Assembly: GCF_003044185.1 (NCBI RefSeq)
Contig: NZ_PYYB01000001.1
Location: 186,001-250,000, forward strand
Reading direction: 5' to 3'
DNA length: 64,000 nt
From: Paraconexibacter algicola
GTDB taxonomy: Bacteria > Actinomycetota > Thermoleophilia > Solirubrobacterales > Solirubrobacteraceae
Below are positions 24,354 to 31,796 of this stretch, piece by piece (position 1 is the stretch's first letter; each line of letters starts with the position of its first letter). Made by a program: the position numbers and the translations under genes. The notes under the pieces are model-generated. The model was not told the DNA's origin. It ran no database searches and saw nothing but the letters and a program-made list of their open reading frames with translations.

Positions 24354-26327
24354 GTGCGCGACCGTCCGCCGCCCGCCCCACCGACCGTCGAACCCGCACG
24401 CGCCACCCGGCGCGACGAGGACCTGTCCCTCGCGCTCCGCGCGGCGAACATGGGCTGGTGGGAGTGGGACCTGCCCGACGGCGAGATCCGCTGGTCCCAG
24501 GGGCACGAGGACGCGCACGGTGGCACCGCGGCCCCGCTCACGTACGAGGACTACCTGCGCACCGTCCACCCCGACGACCGCGAGCGCATGGACGCGCTCA
24601 TCCGCGACGCGGTGGGGACCCGCGGCTCCTACGAGACGGAGTTCCGCACCGTCTGGCCGGACGGCAGCGTCCACTGGATGTACGGCGTCGGGCGCGTGTT
24701 CTGCGACGACGAGGGCACGCCCGTGCGGCTCGCCGGCGTCGCCCGCCTGATCGACGAGGAGCGCAGCGCCCGCGACGCGCTCGCCGAGGCGCAGCGGCGC
24801 TTCGAGCGCCTGGCGAACGTCGCCCCGGTCCTGCTGTGGGTGGCGGCCCCGGACGGGCGCTGCACCTTCGTCAACGAGAGCCTCTGCGCCTTCACCGGCC
24901 GCAGCTTCGAGGAGCACGTCGCCGGGGTCTGGCACGAGATCGTCCACCCGGACGACCTCGACGGGGTCGTCCGTCGCCACCGCGAGGCGTTCGCGAGCCA
25001 CGGCGAGCTCGAGATGGAGTACCGGATGCGTCGTCACGACGGCACGTACCGCTGGGTCCTCGACCGCTGCCGCCCGCTCGTCGACGGCGACGGGACCTTC
25101 CGCGGCTACGTCGGCGGCTGCGTCGACATCCACGAGCGGCGCGAGGCCGACATGGAGCGCGAGCGGCTGCTGGCCGCCGAGCAACGCGCGCGCGTCCAGC
25201 TCGAGGAGGCGCACGCCCGCAGCTCGTTCCTCGCGCGGCTCGGCGGTGTCCTGGAGCGCTCCCTGCACCTCGACGACACCCTCGCCGAGGTCGTCGTCCT
25301 GCTGCGCGACCAGCTCGCCGACAGCGTCGCGGTCGACGTCGTCGAGCGCCAGGGGCGCCGTACCCGGCGCCGCGGCCAGGTGAGCGTGCCGGGCGGCCCC
25401 GCCCGCCCCGAGGACTGCCCGACGACCCGCTCGGTCCCGCTCGTCGCCCGCGGCCGGCACGTCGGCGCCGTGGTCCTCGGCTGGCGCGCCGAGCGCCATC
25501 AGCCGTCGGCAGCCGACGCCCGCCACGTCGGCGACATCGCACAGCGTCTCGCGCTGTGGATCGACAACGCCCTGCTCTACGGCGAGCGCGAGCAGGTCGC
25601 CGACGCGCTCCAGGCGAGCCTGCTGCCGCCCGACCTGCCCGCGATCGACGGGATGCAGACCGCCGCCCGGTACGTCTCGGCGGACGCCGCCACCGACGTC
25701 GGCGGTGACTTCTACGACCTCTTCCCCGCCGCCGACGGCGGTTGGGTGCTCGCCGTCGGCGACGTCTGCGGCAAGGGCGCCGACGCCGCCGCGGTCACCG
25801 CGATGGCCCGCTACACGCTGCGGGCGACCGCCGCGATGGGCGAGGCCTGCCCGGACCGCGGCCTGGCCATCCTCAACCAGGCGCTGCTACGCGAGGAGAC
25901 CCCGGAGCGGTTCCTCACCGCGGTCCTCGCGCACGTCTCCCCGGTCGACGCCGGCGGGCACGCCCACGTGCAGCTGGCGTGCGCGGGCCACCCCTCACCG
26001 CTCGTGCTGCGGGCCGACGGGACGATCGAGGCCGTGTCGTCGCACGGGGCGCTCATCGGCGTCCTGGCCGGCGCCCACTGGCCCGTCTCCGCCGTCGACC
26101 TCGGCCCGGGCGACGCGCTGCTCGTCGCCACCGACGGCGTCACCGAGGCGGACCGCGACGCGCCGCTGGACGCGCCGGCGCTGGCCGCGCTGCTGGGGCG
26201 CGAGCTCGGCGGGGCGCCCGCGGACGCCCAGCAGGTCGCGACCGCGGTCGAGGCGATCGCGCGCCGCCGCGCCGTCGGCGTGCTGCGCGACGATGTCGCG
26301 ATCCTCGTCGTGCGGGTCCGGGACTGA
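24354..26327 (+). CDS. PAS-PAS-(GAF-like)-PP2C serine phosphatase (RsbU/RsbP-like)
   Basis: 657 residues from GTG 24354. Two PAS domains occupy about residues 25-135 (SLALRAANMGWWEWDL, HPDDRERMD) and 145-265 (NVAPVLLWVAAPDGRCTFVN, HPDDLDGVV). A GAF-like segment spans roughly 290-410. The C-terminal SpoIIE/PP2C domain carries its metal-binding acids in DVGGDFYDLF, GDVCGKGADAAAVTA, LVATDGVTEA and LRDDVAILVV. In partner-switching systems such phosphatases dephosphorylate the STAS antagonist on receiving a signal, here probably light, redox or a small ligand through PAS. Its likely substrate is the STAS protein at 30048. No membrane segment. Confidence 0.9.
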   Translation: MRDRPPPAPPTVEPARATRRDEDLSLALRAANMGWWEWDLPDGEIRWSQGHEDAHGGTAAPLTYEDYLRTVHPDDRERMDALIRDAVGTRGSYETEFRTVWPDGSVHWMYGVGRVFCDDEGTPVRLAGVARLIDEERSARDALAEAQRRFERLANVAPVLLWVAAPDGRCTFVNESLCAFTGRSFEEHVAGVWHEIVHPDDLDGVVRRHREAFASHGELEMEYRMRRHDGTYRWVLDRCRPLVDGDGTFRGYVGGCVDIHERREADMERERLLAAEQRARVQLEEAHARSSFLARLGGVLERSLHLDDTLAEVVVLLRDQLADSVAVDVVERQGRRTRRRGQVSVPGGPARPEDCPTTRSVPLVARGRHVGAVVLGWRAERHQPSAADARHVGDIAQRLALWIDNALLYGEREQVADALQASLLPPDLPAIDGMQTAARYVSADAATDVGGDFYDLFPAADGGWVLAVGDVCGKGADAAAVTAMARYTLRATAAMGEACPDRGLAILNQALLREETPERFLTAVLAHVSPVDAGGHAHVQLACAGHPSPLVLRADGTIEAVSSHGALIGVLAGAHWPVSAVDLGPGDALLVATDGVTEADRDAPLDAPALAALLGRELGGAPADAQQVATAVEAIARRRAVGVLRDDVAILVVRVRD

Positions 26328-26342
26328 GCGGACGGGCGTCCG

Positions 26343-27476
26343 GTGCCGCCCGACAGCAGGACGCTCAGCGCCACCGAGTTCGCCGAGATCACCGGGGTCT
26401 CGCGCGAGCGGCTGCGGACCTGGGAGCGCCGCCACGCCTTCCCCGAGCCGGTGCGGATCGGCCGCGGGGCGCGCCGCTACCTCGTCGACGACGTGCCGCG
26501 CGTGGTCGCCGTGCGCCGCTCGGTCGATCGCGGCATCCCGCTCGAGACCGCGGTGTCGGCCGCGCGCACGCAGCCCGCGGCCGGGATCAGCGATGCGGCG
26601 CGCAGCGCGCTGGCCGAGCACGCCCCGATCGCGCTCGTCGTCGTGTCCGGCCCGGAGCCGCTGCGGATCGAGGAGGTCAACGCGCTGGTCCGCGCGCGCC
26701 CCGGCGCGCCGAGCCCGGGCGACGACCTGCTCGAGCTCGCCCCGTGGTACGCCGACCATCCGGGAGCCGCGACGCTGCGGAGCCTCTTCGCGTCGACCTC
26801 GGTGGCGGCGGCGTGCGAGCACCCCGACTGGACCGCCGGGATGGTCGGGACGGCGAACGCGATCGCCTACCGGCTGCCGCAGGAGGCGGGACGCCCGCCG
26901 CTGGTGGCGCTCGTCGGGATCGACACGGCACGCGAGCGGCAGCTGCGCCGCGACCTCGACGCGGTCGCGCAGGAGCGCGCGGCGCTGCGCGCGACGCTCG
27001 AGCAGCGCGGTCGCTGGTCGGCGGCGACCGACGCGGTCGTGCGCGCGGCGCGGGCGCGCGGCGGGATGCAGGCGCTCGCGGAGGCGGCGGACGGCCTCGT
27101 GCGCAACACCGGCGCGCTGGACGCCGCGGTCGCCCCGTACATGACCGGGGCGCTCGTGCTCGGCCGGTCGAGCCGCGGCCGGCTGGGGCCCGGGACGATC
27201 ACGGTGACCGCCTACGAGGAGCTGGCCGCGGCGCTGCGCGACGGCACCCCGACCTGGCTCGGGGCGGGGGCGGGAGCGGCCGTCGGCGTGCCCCCCGAGC
27301 TCGCGGCGCACGTGGTGCCCGTGGTCGCGGCGGGCGAGCCGCTCGGGGCGCTCGTGCTGCTGTTCGACGAGGAGGACGATCTGCAGGACGTGCCGACCGA
27401 GGTGCTCCTGACGATCTCGACCGTCCTCGGGTTCGTGCTCGTGCGCGAACGCGTCGTCGACCAGCTGCGCGACTGA
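26343..27476 (+). CDS. MerR-type DNA-binding domain fused to sensory (GAF/DICT-like) region
   Basis: 377 residues from GTG 26343. The first 75 residues form a MerR HTH (TLSATEFAEITGVSRERLRT, WERRHAFPEPVRIGRGARRY). Two alpha/beta regions follow (about 90-200 and 230-375); the second looks GAF-like (MTGALVLGRSSRGRLGPG, VVPVVAAGEPLGALVLLFDE). A connecting helix lies at about 200-225. It follows the PP2C phosphatase gene after 15 bases, so the two are probably one transcript. The likely role is a transcription factor tied to the stress island. The sensory assignment is by pattern only. Confidence 0.78.
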   Translation: MPPDSRTLSATEFAEITGVSRERLRTWERRHAFPEPVRIGRGARRYLVDDVPRVVAVRRSVDRGIPLETAVSAARTQPAAGISDAARSALAEHAPIALVVVSGPEPLRIEEVNALVRARPGAPSPGDDLLELAPWYADHPGAATLRSLFASTSVAAACEHPDWTAGMVGTANAIAYRLPQEAGRPPLVALVGIDTARERQLRRDLDAVAQERAALRATLEQRGRWSAATDAVVRAARARGGMQALAEAADGLVRNTGALDAAVAPYMTGALVLGRSSRGRLGPGTITVTAYEELAAALRDGTPTWLGAGAGAAVGVPPELAAHVVPVVAAGEPLGALVLLFDEEDDLQDVPTEVLLTISTVLGFVLVRERVVDQLRD

Positions 27477-27579
27477 GGGCCTCGCGCCCGCCGGCCGATC
27501 TCGTCCATCGGTCCATGCCCGTTTCCGGCCGATCGCGCCGGGCACCCCTGCGGCACCGATCCCCGGAAAAGGAGTCCCC

Positions 27580-27738
27580 ATGATCTCCGCGATCATCGCC
27601 GTGCTCGTCGCGGCTCTCGTGTACGCCCTGTGCCTCGCCCTCGGGCTCCCCTCGATCGTCGGCATCGTCGCCGCGATCCTCGTGCTGCTCGGCGGCATCC
27701 CGACCGGGGTGTACGGCGGACGCGGCCGCCGGGCCTGA
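27580..27738 (+). CDS. Small hydrophobic membrane protein (52 residues)
   Basis: This short gene has ATG 27580 preceded by a strong AAAAGGAG ribosome binding site with six bases of spacing. The product is two hydrophobic stretches (AIIAVLVAALVYALCLAL and IVGIVAAILVLLGGI) joined by a Pro-Ser turn, then a basic tail (YGGRGRRA), i.e. a hairpin-like two-span membrane protein with the C-terminus probably inside. Similar tiny proteins occur in general-stress regulons. It sits between the stress regulator and CsbD. Function unknown. Confidence 0.72.
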   Translation: MISAIIAVLVAALVYALCLALGLPSIVGIVAAILVLLGGIPTGVYGGRGRRA

Positions 27739-27742
27739 GCCT

Positions 27743-27839
27743 CCGGGGGCGCCGCGACCCGCGGCGCCCCCGGACGACGACGGGCGCGCCGCGACCCGCG
27801 GCGCCCCCGGACGACGACGGGCCGCCCCAGGGCGGCCCG
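27743..27839. terminator. Cluster of hairpin terminators between convergent genes
   Basis: Three hairpins occur in a row. The first is a perfect 14-bp stem CCGGGGGCGCCGCG / CGCGGCGCCCCCGG with a 3-base loop (27743-27773). The second is an 8-bp version (27786-27803). The third is a 9-bp stem CGGGCCGCC / GGCGGCCCG (27818-27839). They separate the plus-strand small membrane gene from the minus-strand csbD gene. Confidence 0.75.
27749..27822. repeat. Tandem duplication, 2 x 37 bp
   Basis: Bases 27749-27785 and 27786-27822 are identical 37-bp copies containing the core hairpin and the stretch CGGACGACGACGGGC. This looks like a recent slippage or hairpin-associated duplication inside a terminator. 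Confidence 0.85.
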
Positions 27840-27878
27840 CTGTCGTTCCGGTCGCGCGCGTCGTGCGCGCGCGGGGAG

Positions 27879-28067
27879 CTACTTCTTCAGCTTGTCCTTC
27901 ACCGAGTCCAGGGCGCCGGAGACGGCGTCCTTCACGTCCTCGGCGGCCTCCTTGACCTTGCCGGTCAGCTCGTCGGCCTTGCCCTCCTGGCGCAGCTCCT
28001 CGTCACCGGTGAGGTCGCCAGCGGCCTGCTTGGCCTTGCCCTTGATCTGGTCGGTGGTGCCAGCCAT
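27879..28067 (-). CDS. CsbD family stress protein
   Basis: 62 residues, highly charged, with the family signature MAGTTDQIKGKAKQAAGDLT then GDEELRQEGKADELTGKVKE. CsbD proteins are small helical proteins induced by the general stress sigma factor in Bacillus; their biochemical role is unknown. GGAAAGGAA precedes the ATG. It lies 41 bases downstream of the sigma-factor gene on the same strand, consistent with membership of the same stress regulon. The gap contains an AACTAC/GTAGTT inverted repeat. Confidence 0.93.
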   Translation of the reverse strand: MAGTTDQIKGKAKQAAGDLTGDEELRQEGKADELTGKVKEAAEDVKDAVSGALDSVKDKLKK

Positions 28068-28088
28068 GTCGGTTCCTTTCCAGAGGGG

Positions 28089-28106
28089 AAACTACGTACG
28101 TGTAGT
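28089..28106. promoter_or_regulatory. Inverted repeat between sigma gene and csbD
   Basis: AACTAC-GTACGT-GTAGTT (6-bp arms, 6-base loop) is an AT-richer island in the 41-base gap. It could be a weak attenuator, an operator or part of a csbD promoter. Confidence 0.35.
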
Positions 28107-28108
28107 TC

Positions 28109-28924
28109 TTACCCGGCGCGACGCGCGCCGAACCCGCGGACGTCGCGCTCGCGCGCCATGTCCGCCGGGGCGTCGAGGCGCTCGCGCATGTCGTTGAGCG
28201 AGCGGCGCAGCAGGCGCGAGACGTGCATCTGGGAGACGCCGACGCGATCGGCGATCTCGCGCTGCGTGAGGCCCTCGAAGAACCGCAGGCGCACGATCTC
28301 GCGCTCGCGCTCGGCGAGGGCGCCGAAGCCCTCCATCACGAGCAGGCGGCGGTCGGCCTGCGCGAACTCGACGTCCTCGCCGCCGAGCACGTCCATGGCG
28401 GTGCGGTCCTCGCCGAGCGGCTCGTCGAGCGACGCGGCCGAGTAGCTCTGCGCGCCCTGGAGCGCCTCGAGGACGTCCTCCTCGGTGCGCTCGACGGCCT
28501 TCGCGAGCTCGGCGATGCTCGGCGCGCGACCGAGCTCCGTCGAGAGGCGCTCGGTGGTCTTCGAGAGCTTGGCGCTGAGCTCCTGGAGGTCGCGCGGGAT
28601 GCGGACCGACCAAGCGCGGTCACGGAAGTGGCGCTTGATCTCGCCGGCGATCGTGGGAGCGGCGAAGGTCGAGAGGCGCACACCGCGGTCGGGATCGAAA
28701 CGGTCGATGGCGTTGATCAGCCCGACGCAGCCGACCTGCACGAGGTCGTCCAGCGGCTCGCCGCGGTCGGCGTAGCGACGCGCGATGTGGCGGACGAGCG
28801 GGACCATCCGCTCGACGAGCTCCTGCCGGGCACGGCGGTCACCGAGGTGGTGGTAGCGGTGCAGCAGCTCGGCCTCGGCGGCGGCTGCATCGGTGGAGCT
28901 GACGGGTGCGGGTACGTTCTGCAT
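28109..28924 (-). CDS. SigB/SigF-type RNA polymerase sigma factor
   Basis: 271 residues from ATG 28924, which has GGGAGGA in good position; a longer upstream frame is rejected. Region 2 is clear (LVRHIARRYADRGEPLDDLV, QVGCVGLINAIDRFDPDRGV, then LSTFAAPTIAGEIKRHFRD). Region 3 follows, and region 4 carries the HTH (LTQREIADRVGVSQMHVSRL). This is the SigB/SigF/SigG class of group 3 sigma factors, controlled by an anti-sigma kinase and a STAS antagonist. Both partner types are encoded divergently just across the 273-base gap. It probably directs the general stress response including csbD. Confidence 0.93.
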   Translation of the reverse strand: MQNVPAPVSSTDAAAAEAELLHRYHHLGDRRARQELVERMVPLVRHIARRYADRGEPLDDLVQVGCVGLINAIDRFDPDRGVRLSTFAAPTIAGEIKRHFRDRAWSVRIPRDLQELSAKLSKTTERLSTELGRAPSIAELAKAVERTEEDVLEALQGAQSYSAASLDEPLGEDRTAMDVLGGEDVEFAQADRRLLVMEGFGALAEREREIVRLRFFEGLTQREIADRVGVSQMHVSRLLRRSLNDMRERLDAPADMARERDVRGFGARRAG

Positions 28925-29197
28925 GGTGGTCCTCCCTGATGGGTGGTGCGCGATGACCAGCACTCTGGACCACGTCGGTGCGCCAACAAGGTGGTCAAAG
29001 GTGGTCAAGGGAGACCGCGTGCGCCGAAGCTCCGGTTTTCGAAGGTGGACAAGACCGGTCACGCGGACTTTTGCCATTCGATCGGGGCGGATGTCTGATG
29101 TCACCGAGGTTTCATCTCGCGCGCGCACGGGAAGGACCGAGCCGCCAGTCACCGAAGACGTCCGCGATACTCGCCCTCCACGAGCGCACGACGTGGC
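28925..29197. promoter_or_regulatory. Divergent promoter region with AAGGTGGTCAA repeats
   Basis: This 273-base gene-free stretch separates the sigma gene (minus) and the anti-sigma operon (plus). It holds three copies of an 11-mer: AAGGTGGTCAA at 28988-28998 and 28998-29008 (10-bp period, one shared base) and AAGGTGGACAA at 29042-29052. No clear -10/-35 pair of the SigB type was found. Confidence 0.4.
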
Positions 29198-29629
29198 ATG
29201 AGCGATCCCACCAGACCAGACCTCGAACTCACGCTGCCGGCCCGTCCGGAGAACGTCGCCGTGGTCCGGCACGTCCTCGGTTCGCTGTCCGAGGCGCTCG
29301 ACGTCCGGCCCGAGCTGCTCCACGACGTGCGGCTCGCGGTGAGCGAGGCGTGCTCCAACGTCATCGTGCACGCCTACCGCGACGCCGAGGGGCTGCTCGA
29401 GCTCACCGCCCGCGCGCTGCCCCGCCGCGAGCTCGAGATCGTCGTGCGCGACCGTGGTCGCGGCATGGGCCCGCGGGCGGACTCGCCCGGGCTCGGGGTC
29501 GGCCTGCCGCTGATCGCCGCGCTGAGCTCCGCGGTGGAGATCGGCACCGCCGACGACGGCGCCACCGAGGTGCGCATGACCTTCGCCCTGGACGAGCCCG
29601 CGCACGGTGGCGACACGGTGGCCGCGTGA
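29198..29629 (+). CDS. RsbW-like anti-sigma factor / serine kinase (HATPase_c_2)
   Basis: 143 residues. The GHKL ATP-binding boxes are intact: N box VSEACSNVIVHAY (Glu and Asn), G1 DRGRGMG and G2 GLGVGL. Such proteins bind the sigma factor in unstressed cells and phosphorylate the STAS antagonist. It is divergent from the sigma gene and first in a tight three-gene operon whose members overlap by four bases. The downstream STAS protein is the expected phosphorylation substrate. Confidence 0.9.
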   Translation: MSDPTRPDLELTLPARPENVAVVRHVLGSLSEALDVRPELLHDVRLAVSEACSNVIVHAYRDAEGLLELTARALPRRELEIVVRDRGRGMGPRADSPGLGVGLPLIAALSSAVEIGTADDGATEVRMTFALDEPAHGGDTVAA

Positions 29630-30051
29630 CCGGCGCCGAACCGACGACCCTCGCCGCCCGCCAGCTCGACGGCGTGCGACTCGACCTCGCGATCGGCCCG
29701 CTCCTCGCGCCCGCGCTCGCGCGGACCGTCGGGGCGCTCGCCGCCCGCGCCGACCTCACGCTCGACCGGCTCGACGACGCGGTGCTCGTCGCCGACGCGA
29801 TCAGCCACGGCGCGACCGCCGAGGCCGTCGACGACCGTCTGCCGATCCGGGTCGAGACCCGCCCGGGCGCCCTGACCCTGCGGATCGGGCCGCTGCGCGA
29901 CGGCGGCGCGCGCCGCCTGCTGGACGGCGCCGACGACGCCGTTCCCGGCGCCCAGATCATCCAGCGGCTCGCCTCGCGCGCCCGGGTGAGCGGGGGCGGC
30001 AGCCGCAACGAGTACCTCGTCGTCGAACTGCTGCAGGAGGGGACCCCTTGA
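29626..30051 (+). CDS. Degenerate RsbW/HATPase-like protein in anti-sigma operon
   Basis: 141 residues from GTG 29626; GTGA overlaps the preceding stop. The layout follows the preceding kinase: an N-terminal helix, a helix aligned with the N box (LDDAVLVADAISHGA in place of VRLAVSEACSNVIVHA), and a C-terminal sheet ending YLVVELLQ. The catalytic Glu and Asn are replaced by Asp and His, and no DxGxG box is present (PLRDGGARR). It probably lost ATP binding and may act as a binding partner or decoy for the sigma or STAS protein. Family assignment is by weak pattern and position. Confidence 0.6.
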   Translation: MTGAEPTTLAARQLDGVRLDLAIGPLLAPALARTVGALAARADLTLDRLDDAVLVADAISHGATAEAVDDRLPIRVETRPGALTLRIGPLRDGGARRLLDGADDAVPGAQIIQRLASRARVSGGGSRNEYLVVELLQEGTP

Positions 30052-30407
30052 ACGACGCCTTCGACTTCCGTGTCGAGACCGAGCAGGCCGCGGACGGCAT
30101 CTCCGTCCTGGCCGTGTCCGGCGAGGTCGACCTGTTCACCGCGCCCGAGCTGAAGGTCGCCGCCCAGCAGGCGCTCGACGCGGGCGCGACCCGCCTGGTC
30201 GTGGACCTGACGGCGACCCGCTTCCTCGACTCGACCGCGCTGGGGGTCCTGATCGGCCTGGTCAAGCGCGTCCGACCGCTCGGCGGCGATCTCACGATCG
30301 TGAACACGGACCCGACGACCGCCAAGACGTTCACGATCACCGGTCTGGACGAGATCTTCACCGTCGTCGCCACCCGCGACGACGCGATCGCCGCGCTCGC
30401 CGGCTGA
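30048..30407 (+). CDS. Anti-anti-sigma factor (STAS domain, RsbV-like)
   Basis: 119 residues from a TTG start at 30048 with AGGAGGGG upstream; TTGA overlaps the stop of the preceding gene. STAS motifs are clear: VLAVSGEVDLFTAPELKVAA, and RLVVDLTATRFLDSTALGVL with the phosphorylatable Ser in FLDSTALG. When unphosphorylated it should bind the RsbW-like kinase and release the sigma factor. The probable phosphatase is the PP2C protein at 24354. It ends the three-gene operon. Confidence 0.92.
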   Translation: MNDAFDFRVETEQAADGISVLAVSGEVDLFTAPELKVAAQQALDAGATRLVVDLTATRFLDSTALGVLIGLVKRVRPLGGDLTIVNTDPTTAKTFTITGLDEIFTVVATRDDAIAALAG

Positions 30408-30456
30408 GCGGGGCCCGGCTCATGCCGCGCCCGGCGGATGCCGACAGGAGGTCGTG

Positions 30457-30729
30457 ATGCCGTACCGCCACGAGACCGTCGTCGTCGTCACCGCCCAACA
30501 CCGGATAACCGGCTCGATCACGCTCGCCCGGGACGGCTACCGCAGCCGCGTCTCCGACGTCCTCAACGCGGGCGAGCGGGAGTTCGTGTCGCTGACCGAC
30601 GCGCTCGTCGAGCGGCTCGACGGCAGCGAGGAGGCGCGTCGGCATCCGTTCGTGACGATCAACCGCCACCAGATCGTCTTCGCGCTGCTGCCGGACGGCG
30701 AGGACGACACGCCGCCCGACGCGCCGTAG
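30457..30729 (+). CDS. Conserved hypothetical protein (DUF6812-like)
   Basis: 90 residues from ATG 30457, five bases after a perfect AGGAGG; a GTG directly before it is too close. The sequence is an all-beta small domain: ETVVVVTAQHRITGSITLAR, GYRSRVSDVLNAGEREFVSL, TDALVERL and VTINRHQIVFALLP. The arrangement looks like an OB/Sm-like barrel family often annotated only as DUF6812. It follows the STAS gene by 49 bases and may belong to the same island. Function unknown. Confidence 0.7.
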   Translation: MPYRHETVVVVTAQHRITGSITLARDGYRSRVSDVLNAGEREFVSLTDALVERLDGSEEARRHPFVTINRHQIVFALLPDGEDDTPPDAP

Positions 30730-30770
30730 AGCTACCCTGTCGGGTGACACGCGCCCTGCGGGCGCATCCA

Positions 30771-30857
30771 GGAGAGGTGCCGGAGTGGTTGAACGGGCAC
30801 GACTGGAAATCGTGTGTGCGTTAACGCGTACCGAGGGTTCGAATCCCTCTCTCTCCG
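30771..30857 (+). tRNA. tRNA-Ser (anticodon GGA)
   Basis: 87 bases with a class II variable arm. The acceptor stem GGAGAGG pairs with TCTCTCC plus discriminator G (30850-30857). The anticodon stem CACGA/TCGTG encloses loop CTGGAAA with anticodon GGA at 30805-30807. The T arm is GAGGG-TTCGAAT-CCCTC. CCA is not encoded. It decodes UCC and UCU. Confidence 0.97.
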
Positions 30858-30878
30858 CTCGCCGCCCCGGCCGTGCCC

Positions 30879-31364
30879 TCAGGCCGCCGCTGCCGGGCGG
30901 CCGGCCGTCGCGGACTCCAGCACCTCACGCGTGCGGCGCTGGCGGTGACGGAACGTCGGGCCCATCAGGCGCCGGACGACGAGCGCGTCCGCGAGCCGTC
31001 CGAGACGGCCGAAGGGCAGGGCGTACTGGACGTGGTCGGTGAGCTTCGTGCGGCCGTCCGGCAGCTCCTCGAAGCGGTGCTGGTGGACGAACGTGCGGAA
31101 CGGCCCGTCGAGCGTCTCGTCGACGAGCAACGTCGGCTCCACGAGCTTCGTCACGCGGACGCGCCAGCGCTGCGGGACCGGGAGCGGCAGCACCAGGACC
31201 TTCAGGACGACCTCGTCGCCCTCGTCGAGCGGGAACTCCCCCTCGACCCCGAGGATCGGCTGCGCGGGATGCCCGATGACCTTCGCGTTGCGCGTGTCGC
31301 GGTGGAACGCGAACACGTCCGCGACCGGCGCGTCGATGATCGTCTCGGCGTGAAAGGTGCCCAT
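30879..31364 (-). CDS. SRPBCC family protein (ligand-binding, cell division inhibitor-like)
   Basis: 161 residues from ATG 31364; the longer frame adds an Arg-rich lead and is rejected. The fold pattern is present: FHAETIIDAPVADVFAFHRD, VPQRWRVRVTKLVEPTLLVD, the central GPFRTFVHQHRFEELPDG strand turn, KLTDHVQYALPFGRLG and a long final helix. This matches the group with the GPF..W.H.H.F motif, sometimes annotated as SRPBCC/cell-division-inhibitor-like. The role is unknown. It lies convergent to the tRNA gene. Confidence 0.8.
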   Translation of the reverse strand: MGTFHAETIIDAPVADVFAFHRDTRNAKVIGHPAQPILGVEGEFPLDEGDEVVLKVLVLPLPVPQRWRVRVTKLVEPTLLVDETLDGPFRTFVHQHRFEELPDGRTKLTDHVQYALPFGRLGRLADALVVRRLMGPTFRHRQRRTREVLESATAGRPAAAA

Positions 31365-31479
31365 GCCCGGTCTACGGCCCGCGGCGCGCCCGCGATCGCG
31401 CATCGCACCCCGGATCGTGCGTCGCGCGGACGTCCGCCGCGGCCCGCGGCCCGACGCCATCGACCGGACCGGCCAACCA

Positions 31480-31530
31480 GGCCGTTCTGGGTGATCCGGG
31501 GCCCATATCTGGCACTGGGATCACCCAGAA
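31480..31530. repeat. 51-bp hairpin repeat, copy 1
   Basis: The element begins GGCCGTTCTGGGTGATCC and ends GGATCACCCAGAA. Its 13-bp arms (31485-31497 and 31518-31530) are perfect complements around a 20-base loop. It matches copy 2 at 48 of 51 positions, and the arms are invariant. Confidence 0.9.
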
Positions 31531-31796
31531 GCGGGCCTGGAGGGCGGCCCGCGGCGGGCGCGGCGCGAGCCGGCGCGAGCGCGGCGTGAACCGGCGCGGG
31601 CGCGGGCGAGCCGACGCGGGCGCGGGCGAGCCGACGCGGGCGCGGCTCGGGCGCGGCGCGGGCGCGGCGCGAGCCGGCGCGGGTGCAGCGCCCGGCGCGG
31701 GCGCGGCGAGGTCGCGGCCTGGGCGCGGCGCGGGCCCGGGGCGGGCCCAGGGCGGGCCGGCGCGCGGAGCAGGGGGCCCGGCGACGCACACGCTGC

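Noticed and set aside
31531-31796. GC-rich repeats of the GCGGGCGCGG type as a CRISPR or satellite array.
   Set aside because: There is no regular repeat/spacer period; it is low-complexity drift between the two 51-bp hairpins.
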